NCBI GenBank assembly: GCA_040007395.1
Contig: JBDTVG010000206.1
Coordinates: forward strand, 1 to 43,029
Length of the DNA stretch: 43,029 nt
Source: DATGFK01 sp040007395
Lineage (GTDB): Bacteria; Chloroflexota; Anaerolineae; Aggregatilineales; UBA2796
Reading direction: 5' to 3'
Shown: positions 25,446 through 32,990 of the stretch, one piece after another
How positions within the stretch are numbered: the stretch's first letter is position 1
How the letters are laid out: every line of letters begins with the position of its first letter
Translations under genes and position numbers: made by a program
The notes under the pieces: model-generated
The model's database searches: none
The model's input: only the letters and a program-made list of their open reading frames with translations
What the model was told of the DNA's origin: nothing

Positions 25446-27947
25446 GTGGCATTCGCAAACACTTATTCTTCCAACCTTTCAGATATAAAAAGTCGTCTTG
25501 ATTGTCGAGAAATTGCTGAGACCGTCCTAGGCCGCCCAGCATCCAGAGGTGCAACTTGGTGGCTCTTCCGTGCGCCGGGCCGCGCAGATCGGCATCCCAG
25601 CTTTGGTGTGCAATCTGACAGATATACTGACTTTGCCAGCGGCGAGAGTGGTGACCTATTCGGTCTGCTGATGGTCCTATACAACCTTGCCAATTTCAAG
25701 GAAGCGGTCAAGCTGGCCCTTGAGATGGTTGGAGGGTCGGTCTTACCACCGCGACAGCCTCGCCCGCAGACTGTCTCACTAGAACGCAACACTCCCCCTT
25801 CACCAGCGTGGCAACAAGCCGCCCAAGACGCAGTAGTTGCTGCCGAAAAGTACCTGTGGTCAGATCGACCCGATGCTGCTGCCGTTCGTCGGTATCTCAT
25901 CCACGAGCGTGGACTCACCGAGGCCACCATGCGCCGCTTCCGGCTGGGCTTTACTCCCCGCTGGACAAAAACCACTTGGCGCAAACCGGATACAGGTAAC
26001 ACCGTCGAATATGCCAGTCTTCCGCCCGGTATTGTCATTCCCTGCTTTGCCGACGGCTCACTGTGGTATGTCAAAGTTCGCTGCATTGTGGGAGCTTTGG
26101 CGGCAGCCCTTCATCAAAAACCAGCACAGTTAGGAAACACGGAATCACCCAAGTACCTTAACCTGGTTGGTGGTACACAAGGCGCACTGTTCAACGCGGA
26201 TGCCCTGTCTGAAGGGAAGCCCGCCCTTGTGGTCGAGGGTGAGTTTGATGCGATGCTGGCGGACCAACTTTGCCATGAGCAGGTCACTGCGGTCACTGTC
26301 GGTAGCGCCGCCAATAGCTTGCTTCCTCATTTTCAGCAACACCTCGAAAAAGCGTCTCTCATTTTGCTCTGTCTGGACAACGACCGAGCAGGACAAGACG
26401 GAGTGAGTCGCCTTCAGACTCGCTTGCAGGGCCAGGTCTATCCAATCAGCCTTCCCACAAGCAAAGACGTTGGTGACTATGTAATACAAAAGCAGGGCGA
26501 CTTGCTTAGCTTTGTGACCGAAGCGCTGGCAACGACGAGACCACTGCCACAGGCAGCTTCGTTGAGCAACACCACCGGATTACCCGATACTCTGCGGGCT
26601 GCCCTCAATCGCTACTGCTACCCCGCCATTGCCCCGACCTGGGAATTGTGGCATGAGGCCATCGAGGCCGGGCTGCTGACTCCCATCGACCCCGTAACGG
26701 TCAAACGACTCTGGACGGTAGGTCAACGGTTGGGCCGCGACACCTCCATCGATACTCTCAAGTCTGGTCTCAAAGCAGGCACTGGGCAATTTTGGGGAGT
26801 TTTGCAGACTGGTATTTCTCAGAAAAAAGAAGTTGCTTTAGAGATACTCCCCCCCATATGCAAAACTCCACGAAATACCACGGGGAGCGGTAGGAAGGCT
26901 GTTGAGTACATTCTCTGCTCACCCCAACGGCAGCGGGCAAACCTGCTGGCGCTGGCTGCCCCGCGCATTCTGGAAAAACACTTTCCTGCCAGCGAGGCAA
27001 CCATTGCCCCGGTGAAAGCTGAGTTTTTAGTGGCGTTAGGGTGTGAGCCAGCCGAAGCCACCCGGCTGGCTCAGGGGTTTTCTAAGCAGTGCATCGACTT
27101 GATTACCAGTCAGCCGGAGTTGCAAGTTACCTTGGACCGGGCTAGGTTGGACTACAAGCGGCTGGTGCGAGATATGGAGAAATCTCAGAGTACCCCATTG
27201 CCAAACGGCTGGACGTACCGCAATGCAGCAGCCTATGTCGGGGTGTTTGCCCGTGCCTTGGCGGAAGCCAACCCGACCATGCAGCAGAGTCGTCGCCAAT
27301 TGGCTCGAACTATCGGCCGGAGTCCCCGCAGCATGGATGCGGTGCTGGATCGGGCGGGTGTCACTAATGAGCCACAGGTGACTGACCAACCTATCACCTC
27401 GGTGGCTGAGTTTGCGGCGATTGAGGCCGCCTATGACTCTAGCCTGAAAGGCTATCCCGTGCGGGTGATCAGTCTACGGGGAGAAACGATGGTGCGCGAG
27501 CGGCGCTTTGGGCCGGAGCAGCAAGACTTTGTAACGTATGAGTTAGCCGCAGGCGCACAGGTATGGGTGCGTTATCAACAGGCTAGCCACCAGGTGATTG
27601 CCTCGGCTACCCAACCACTGCCCAGGTCTCGCCAGGTCAGACCGCCAGAGAACCCCTCCCGACAGGTAAAGCAGCCCGTCAGTAGCCGATACTACGGCCT
27701 AGGCTTTGATCCCCGCTGGTGTGAAGTATGGGCTATCAAGTTGATGGAGCAGACGACGACCTGGCGAAAACGCGGTGCAGTGTTGGCTAACGTGGAAACG
27801 GGTGAACTGGTCGAATACAGCCCTCGCATGATGCTGGAGATTCTGCTTAGTCCAGGAGCCGATATACCCAGCGCGGAACGAGAGCGGTTGCCGGAGGTGA
27901 TTGGCACGGAAAGTGTACGGGATGGCAGACTCTGCGTTATGTCATAG
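25446..27947 (+). CDS. DnaG-like TOPRIM primase with degenerate zinc finger
   Basis: An 833-residue protein starting at GTG 25446 with a weak GGTGG upstream. Residues 10-100 follow the CHC2 primase zinc-finger fold (WWLFRAPGRADRHPSF, then DFASGESGDLFGLL), but the zinc cysteines are replaced. A TOPRIM core follows: LVVEGEFDAML (E265) and LCLDNDRAGQDG (D311, D313). The catalytic residues are kept. The last 450 residues are unlike DnaB helicases and have no recognised motif; they may bind DNA or a partner. GC content resembles the 12.7-17.7 kb operon, so both probably belong to one replication module, now separated by the defence genes. Confidence 0.75.
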   Translation: MAFANTYSSNLSDIKSRLDCREIAETVLGRPASRGATWWLFRAPGRADRHPSFGVQSDRYTDFASGESGDLFGLLMVLYNLANFKEAVKLALEMVGGSVLPPRQPRPQTVSLERNTPPSPAWQQAAQDAVVAAEKYLWSDRPDAAAVRRYLIHERGLTEATMRRFRLGFTPRWTKTTWRKPDTGNTVEYASLPPGIVIPCFADGSLWYVKVRCIVGALAAALHQKPAQLGNTESPKYLNLVGGTQGALFNADALSEGKPALVVEGEFDAMLADQLCHEQVTAVTVGSAANSLLPHFQQHLEKASLILLCLDNDRAGQDGVSRLQTRLQGQVYPISLPTSKDVGDYVIQKQGDLLSFVTEALATTRPLPQAASLSNTTGLPDTLRAALNRYCYPAIAPTWELWHEAIEAGLLTPIDPVTVKRLWTVGQRLGRDTSIDTLKSGLKAGTGQFWGVLQTGISQKKEVALEILPPICKTPRNTTGSGRKAVEYILCSPQRQRANLLALAAPRILEKHFPASEATIAPVKAEFLVALGCEPAEATRLAQGFSKQCIDLITSQPELQVTLDRARLDYKRLVRDMEKSQSTPLPNGWTYRNAAAYVGVFARALAEANPTMQQSRRQLARTIGRSPRSMDAVLDRAGVTNEPQVTDQPITSVAEFAAIEAAYDSSLKGYPVRVISLRGETMVRERRFGPEQQDFVTYELAAGAQVWVRYQQASHQVIASATQPLPRSRQVRPPENPSRQVKQPVSSRYYGLGFDPRWCEVWAIKLMEQTTTWRKRGAVLANVETGELVEYSPRMMLEILLSPGADIPSAERERLPEVIGTESVRDGRLCVMS

Positions 27948-27990
27948 AAATAGGAGCGTGCACCTCCTTTTTCCCTGCTATAACCTTGGT

Positions 27991-28374
27991 TCAGACAAAC
28001 TGATGAGGACGCGGCATATCTTCAGCAGACTTCTCCCCCGCTTTATCGTCTGGGATGTGGATTTTCACTTCTAGGAAGAATCCCTCCCCTAACGCGGTAA
28101 TATAGCGGCGTAGGGTTGTGAGGGTATAAGCGTCGTAGCCTCGTTTTTCAATCCGAGCGACTTGAGCCTGGGATACGCCCAGGCGCTGGGCCATTTGCTG
28201 TTGGGTTAAGCCCGCTTTTTGCCGGGCTTCCACCAGTTGTAACCACAATTCGCTTTTGGCGGCTTCTTCCTCATAAATGGCGCGAAACGCTGGGTCGGTC
28301 AGTTGCTTATCGCGCCATTCCTGGTAAGCGTGCGCTCCGGCTTCTACCGGGTCATGATGTTCTTTTTTTGCCAT
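27991..28374 (-). CDS. HigA-like XRE antitoxin
   Basis: A 127-residue protein with an XRE-family helix-turn-helix (KAGLTQQQMAQRLGVSQAQV, residues about 53-72). It is downstream of the toxin gene in the order toxin-antitoxin, as in higBA, with its ATG two bases after the toxin stop. AAGGAGG in the end of the toxin gene is the ribosome-binding site. It should neutralise the toxin and repress the operon. The C-terminal tail is charged and likely flexible. Confidence 0.8.
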   Translation of the reverse strand: MAKKEHHDPVEAGAHAYQEWRDKQLTDPAFRAIYEEEAAKSELWLQLVEARQKAGLTQQQMAQRLGVSQAQVARIEKRGYDAYTLTTLRRYITALGEGFFLEVKIHIPDDKAGEKSAEDMPRPHQFV

Positions 28375-28376
28375 TG

Positions 28377-28742
28377 TTATGCACCTCCTTTCCGTTTGAT
28401 GAAATCATCCATACGCTGCTGTGCGATCTCAATCTCGCGGCGTGGCGTTTTGTTTGTTTTTTTCTGAAAGCCATGTACGAACACAATCAGTCGCCCTGTG
28501 AAAAAGCAGTACAGCAAGCGATAAATATTGCCGTCACTGGCTCGTCTGAGTTCCCAGAGCTTCCCTTCAATGTGCTTGACTAGCGGTTCACTGGCGTGGA
28601 CGTTGCGGATGCGCAATTGCTCAATTGACCAGAGAAATCGTGCTTTTGTCTTTTGGTCAAGCCCATCCAGAAATGCTTCAATGGGGCTGCTATCCTGTTC
28701 ATCCGTATAGAAAACAATGGTCCACTCTTGATTTTCTGCCAT
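28377..28742 (-). CDS. HigB/Gp49-like RelE-superfamily toxin
   Basis: A 121-residue protein of the phage Gp49-like (DUF891) RelE superfamily. The signature is visible in LVKHIEGKLWELRR (about 54-67), YRLLYCFF and VFVHGFQKKTNKTP (91-104), with conserved aromatic and basic residues. These toxins cut mRNA on the ribosome. The gene precedes its antitoxin. An inverted repeat directly upstream of the ATG is the likely operator. On the coding strand TATAAT overlaps the start codon, so the true promoter or start may be slightly different. Confidence 0.8.
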   Translation of the reverse strand: MAENQEWTIVFYTDEQDSSPIEAFLDGLDQKTKARFLWSIEQLRIRNVHASEPLVKHIEGKLWELRRASDGNIYRLLYCFFTGRLIVFVHGFQKKTNKTPRREIEIAQQRMDDFIKRKGGA

Positions 28743-28760
28743 TATACTGATTTTAGTATA
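28743..28760. promoter_or_regulatory. Operator of the HigBA pair
   Basis: TATACT and AGTATA form perfect six-base arms around GATTTT, directly upstream of the toxin ATG. This is the expected place for antitoxin binding. Confidence 0.6.
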
Positions 28761-28808
28761 TTGAGAGAAAATAAGCTAGTAGCTGTCTCATCTCACAGAA
28801 TATCTCTG

Positions 28809-28906
28809 ATACTGCTGGCGAATTCAGATATTTCACGAGAACTTGCCATAGTTCTGGGCTTCAAAACCATATCATTATGCCGTAAACGGCAATTCGCCAG
28901 CAGTAT
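28809..28906. repeat. 98-bp inverted-repeat unit, possible MITE
   Basis: ATACTGCTGGCGAATT (28809-28824) is the exact reverse complement of 28891-28906. Between the arms is a smaller AGAACT/AGTTCT hairpin. The unit sits in a noncoding gap between convergent or same-strand genes. It could be a miniature transposable element or a strong terminator. No obvious target duplication. Confidence 0.6.
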
Positions 28907-29107
28907 GATATCTCTTGTGTGTAGACGGCTATTGGCCTATGGCCTCTATAATTTTCTAGCCAATTTCTACGAATCTTTTGGGTTATTCGCTTGTAGTTCT
29001 GAATCTGTTCAAAGGCTTTTTAGGGTATTTGCTGCTTGGTACTAACTGTTACTCACAATATGATGATATCTTTGTCTTTGGCAGCTTTTAGGATCAGATT
29101 GTCGAGA

Positions 29108-31906
29108 TTAACGTTTGCGTCTATTTTTTTTTTGCTTTTTTTTCTTGCTTTCGGCTCGTTCTTTACGCTTCGCAAACTGCTTTAGTGTAAACTTGCTAAT
29201 TGTGTTTAGCTTTCTCTGAGTAGCGTCTGCACGTTTGCTTTCTGTGTCTGCACGCTCTTGCTCACGTTCCAACTGTCTTGATTTGACCTGAGCAGCTTGA
29301 TTGGCAAGTTGAATTGCTGCCAAGGGACGTTTGCTTGGCGGTGTACGTGCCATTATAGATTCAAAGGATTCAGCATATTCTTCTCGTAAGGTTTCTTCAT
29401 ACATTTGGCGCACATCGTCCCACGGTAAATTCGTTTGGTCAATAGAACTTCCAAGTGTATTCTCAATAAATTGCTCATCGAGCACACTAATTCCTGATTT
29501 AGCTATGCCCAAGAGTATTGTCTCAAAAGCTTGTGCTGATGCCTGCTCTTCGTTGGCTGGTACAAGGGTAGATGCAAAACGCAAAAATGCCTCCGATTGC
29601 CAAGTAATTCTCGGTGATACAGCATTTTGGCCTTCCTCAGTTATATTTAGGAGTGATGTATCGCTTATAAACCAGCTAGGTGAGCTTTGATCTGGTTGAG
29701 ACATTATATGGTACTGCCCATAGCGTTCTGCTCGAATTATGATTAGCGCTTCAGCTTCGGGCTGTGCCTTTTTGGAAAAATCCAATTCCTGCTGGTATTG
29801 ATTATCATCTAAACTAGTCGAGTATTTGAGACGTAAATCGACAATTTTCTGGGTTTGTTCTTCACGTTCTGAAAAATCAGAATTTGAAAATCCAGGCCAG
29901 TCTTGAAAAGGTATAATTTCAATACCTGATTCCTGAAGTACGTTCCTTAAATCAACTTCGCTGGGGTTTCTGGATTTGAAGGCCGCGAATAAATAACTTT
30001 CCCAATTAGCCACCTTGCCCGCGCCTCGCCACACAATAAACCCCTCTAGAAATTGATTTGACTTTTTATATGGTGATTGTCCAGTTGCAGCGGCTTTGAG
30101 AAAAATGGAGTTAGCGCCTTGATCTCGGATAAATTTCTTAGCAAATTGCCAGTGATGATATGTTTCTTCAAATAGTTTTTCCGTGGTGAAAAGTCTTATA
30201 CCTTTTTCACGTAATCGTCTAAATGTCTCACGGAAGGTTACATTAGTTGGTGCGCCCAAGGCAAGTGTAGGGATTTGTGCATTTGAATCAATTAGCCAAA
30301 CCGTTCTCCGTGCTTGTGCTAGACGTTCGATTGCTACTTCTCCCCACACACCCAGAAAGTGAAAGGCGAAAAAACCTTGTGACATTCGCCCTAAATAATC
30401 ACGTTCACTATCAGCCGCATCTAGAAATATGTCGAGTGATATCGTTATAAATGCTTGTCGCCGTAAAAGGTCATCATACTTGTTCGATGCCTCTGAGATA
30501 AACTCCATAATGAGAGCGGGCACACCATTTTGGTTAGATATTTTTTGGTTAGAAAATAAGGTAGTGGTAAGGCTTAATCCACATTCCATGAAATATCCCA
30601 CTAAAGCAGCTTCTATATCAGCTGTTACGAGGTTGACATCTTCTTCTGATAGGGATGGATAGATTCGCTTTAGCCTAAGCGCAACTGACAATTGGAAGCG
30701 TTTTTGTCGTTGTTCAAATGCCATCTGATTCTGTAAGCTAACGTCTCCAGCTTTGTCACTTACGCGAAGGTTCTGTGCACCGGCAGTAATAAGCAGATTC
30801 TCTTCAAGAGCCTTCTCACGTATTTTGATAGCAAGATTTGCTGGTAAAGGAGAATTTTTTGGCCATCCGACCAGATCTACAGCTGCTTGAAGAGTAAAGT
30901 CACCTATTGTAGACAGTTGAGGAATGACTGACTGGATTGCTGCCACCATGATCTCAACGCGTTTTTGTTCAAAGTTTCCTCCTCTATTTAGCTTGCTGAA
31001 AATGAATATACCGGGAGCCGCAGCGCTGGTGCCTAGGGGAGAATTAGAAGCTTTCTCGATATTAGCACGAATATGAAAGCTTGGGCGAGAAGGAATAAAA
31101 TGGCTGATGGCTTTGATAAGTTGAACTAGATTTCTATGCGATTTATCTTGATTGTCATACGAAATCACATGAATTCTAAATTGCTCAAGGTACTCAATAC
31201 TTGTCGAGTACGTTACGTCTGGGGCAATCCAAATCACTGGTAATACTACCCCTGCTCCTTCTTTGGCAGCTCGCAATATATACCTAATATTTGGATCGGT
31301 TAAAGAATGACCGATAACGATAACGCGATTCATTTGAAACACAGATGTCATCTTAGTGCACCAGTATTGCCAATCTGGTGATTTCTCTATGGATTGATAT
31401 TGGCTTGTAGTAAGAATTAGCCCCTTGTCTGAACGTAGATCTCCGTGTAACTTGAAAATTGCACCTTGCAATTCAGGTATCAGCTGACTCATATGATCTG
31501 ACGAATTATCATACGTGATGTAAGCCTCACCCAATTCAATGAGATGACGCTGAATCTCGTCGTCATAGTTTGTCGTGAGATAAACGGGAACAGGCCAACG
31601 TGCTATCAATTTATAAATTTCGTTATTAACTGTAGCTTCGGGTTTTAGCAGACTAAGTAGAACTTGTAAGAGGCGTGGTGCAGTCAATAACACTTTTGCT
31701 TCCTCGAAAACTTGAGGAAAATTGCCTTGGGCCAGTGCGTGTTCAATCTGGGTAAGACTGCGTCCTCGGACTTCATGTCTTGCTGTTTGTACCGCATGTT
31801 CTGCTAATGTTTTCCATGAGGGGTACTTCATAGCAATAGATGGGCCAGAACCTACTAACACCCAAGCTTTGCCCGATTTAAGATAATCGATCAATTGGCG
31901 ATCCAT
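29108..31906 (-). CDS. SIR2-domain protein with PIN-like second half
   Basis: A 932-residue protein. Residues 1-260 are a SIR2-like domain: VLVGSGPSIAM (16-26), LTTNYDDEI (110-118), FKLHGDL (151-157) and VIVIGHSLTD (195-204). SIR2 domains in defence proteins such as ThsA or DSR destroy NAD+ on phage sensing. Residues about 535-760 look like a PIN nuclease: VWLIDSNAQIPTLAL (D540), LFTTEKLFEETYHH (E577 region), PEAEALIII (about 716) and WFISDTSLLN (D749). The end is a coiled coil with a very basic tail (KKKKQKKNRRKR). AT-rich compared with the replication genes. It stands alone with no co-transcribed neighbour. The PIN assignment is inferred from motif order. Confidence 0.7.
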   Translation of the reverse strand: MDRQLIDYLKSGKAWVLVGSGPSIAMKYPSWKTLAEHAVQTARHEVRGRSLTQIEHALAQGNFPQVFEEAKVLLTAPRLLQVLLSLLKPEATVNNEIYKLIARWPVPVYLTTNYDDEIQRHLIELGEAYITYDNSSDHMSQLIPELQGAIFKLHGDLRSDKGLILTTSQYQSIEKSPDWQYWCTKMTSVFQMNRVIVIGHSLTDPNIRYILRAAKEGAGVVLPVIWIAPDVTYSTSIEYLEQFRIHVISYDNQDKSHRNLVQLIKAISHFIPSRPSFHIRANIEKASNSPLGTSAAAPGIFIFSKLNRGGNFEQKRVEIMVAAIQSVIPQLSTIGDFTLQAAVDLVGWPKNSPLPANLAIKIREKALEENLLITAGAQNLRVSDKAGDVSLQNQMAFEQRQKRFQLSVALRLKRIYPSLSEEDVNLVTADIEAALVGYFMECGLSLTTTLFSNQKISNQNGVPALIMEFISEASNKYDDLLRRQAFITISLDIFLDAADSERDYLGRMSQGFFAFHFLGVWGEVAIERLAQARRTVWLIDSNAQIPTLALGAPTNVTFRETFRRLREKGIRLFTTEKLFEETYHHWQFAKKFIRDQGANSIFLKAAATGQSPYKKSNQFLEGFIVWRGAGKVANWESYLFAAFKSRNPSEVDLRNVLQESGIEIIPFQDWPGFSNSDFSEREEQTQKIVDLRLKYSTSLDDNQYQQELDFSKKAQPEAEALIIIRAERYGQYHIMSQPDQSSPSWFISDTSLLNITEEGQNAVSPRITWQSEAFLRFASTLVPANEEQASAQAFETILLGIAKSGISVLDEQFIENTLGSSIDQTNLPWDDVRQMYEETLREEYAESFESIMARTPPSKRPLAAIQLANQAAQVKSRQLEREQERADTESKRADATQRKLNTISKFTLKQFAKRKERAESKKKKQKKNRRKR

Positions 31907-32259
31907 GTTGATAGCCTTATGCCAGTTGTATTGGAAACGTAATCAAAATTCACTTAAATTATGCTAGAGTTTATACCAAAATATGATTCTTGGCTGGCGA
32001 ATGGGCCATGGCAACAACAAGCGCGTTCAAATAGCCTCGGGAGGGCAATGCCATAAATCATTGTCTGTATTCACAGTATTTAGTCCATGCTCTGACTTCG
32101 CAAATCTTTCATTACACACAATAGGCATTGTGTTAAATCAACTCTCGAAAAGCTCACTACAGCGCCATTCTTGAGTTTTCACCTTCTTGACTTTCTCCAT
32201 CTGATTTAACATAATTGGTCTATTCAATAGTTATGTGAAGCGTTTGGAGAACCAAGGTC
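31907..32259. other. Intergenic region upstream of SIR2 and recombinase genes
   Basis: Divergent start regions of two genes. A perfect hairpin, ACACAAT-AGGC-ATTGTGT, lies at 32116-32133. No gene is evident. It may hold an attachment or operator site for the recombinase, but nothing here proves that. Confidence 0.4.
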
Positions 32260-32853
32260 ATGGACTTCGTCGAACCCATCCGAGATCGGAAAAAGATTGC
32301 CCAGATTAAAAACCAGCTCGAAGGGGCAGGCCGCCATCGAGACCTCTTGTTGTTTGTGGTCGGGATTAATTCAGCTCTACGGATTTCTGACCTGTTGAGC
32401 CTTCAGATTGGGCAGGTCGTGGATGAAAAAAAAGATATACGCCGAACGTTTGCCATCAAAGAGGAAAAACGGGGCAAACGGAATGTGGTCACTATCAATG
32501 ACAGCATCTATCAGGCGCTGGACAAATATTTGGTGGCGTATGCTGGTATTGAGCGCAACCCAGCCCATTATGTCTTTTTTTCTACCAAGCGGTCTGATTA
32601 TGATTATTCACGACCTATCACCCGTGAGCGTGCGTGGCAATTGCTCAGCCAGAGTTGTCATGCAGTTGGGTTATTAGGTAACTATGGAACCCACACCCTG
32701 CGCAAGACGTGGGGCTATCATGCCCGGAAAAGCGGTGTGCCAATGGAAATCATAATGGAGAAGTTGAACCATGCCAGTTTTGCTTTTACCAAGCGGTATT
32801 TAGGAATTACGGATGATGAACTTAAAGCCGCTGCTGATGGGTTGAATTTATAG
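32260..32853 (+). CDS. Short tyrosine recombinase
   Basis: A 197-residue phage-integrase-family protein consisting almost only of the catalytic domain. The full catalytic set is visible: R41 (SALRISDLL), H145 and R148 (HTLRKTW), H171 (LNHASF) and nucleophile Y180 (TKRYLGI). The N-terminal SAM-like DNA-binding domain of longer integrases is missing, as in plasmid resolvases of this size. It could resolve plasmid multimers or integrate the element. It lies 36 bases from the Tn3 element, which did not interrupt it. Weak AAGG near the start. Confidence 0.85.
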   Translation: MDFVEPIRDRKKIAQIKNQLEGAGRHRDLLLFVVGINSALRISDLLSLQIGQVVDEKKDIRRTFAIKEEKRGKRNVVTINDSIYQALDKYLVAYAGIERNPAHYVFFSTKRSDYDYSRPITRERAWQLLSQSCHAVGLLGNYGTHTLRKTWGYHARKSGVPMEIIMEKLNHASFAFTKRYLGITDDELKAAADGLNL

Positions 32854-32889
32854 GGTGTTCTTATTAAGAGAGATTGCTCTCCCGCAATA

Positions 32890-32990
32890 AGCCTCGTTAC
32901 CACAAAAGGTAAAAAATGTACGTTAGGGGTTTTAGGCCGAGTGGGAGTGGAGATCCATGAGGTTGATTTTGAGCAGGGTGTCCCAGAGAT
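32890..32990 (+). repeat. Left 101-bp inverted repeat of the Tn3 element
   Basis: Exact reverse complement of 36678-36778. Includes a 38-bp terminal repeat and, from 32932, the 3' end of tnpA. Confidence 0.9.

Noticed and set aside
28653..29045. 130-codon plus-strand frame overlapping the HigB-like toxin
   Set aside because: Antisense to the toxin and its operator, no motif, no ribosome-binding site.
32924..32961. GGGG at 32924 as the outer end of the Tn3 terminal repeat
   Set aside because: The perfect inverted identity extends 34 bases further out, and ACGTTA lies in the position of the inner end of a 38-bp repeat starting near 32890.
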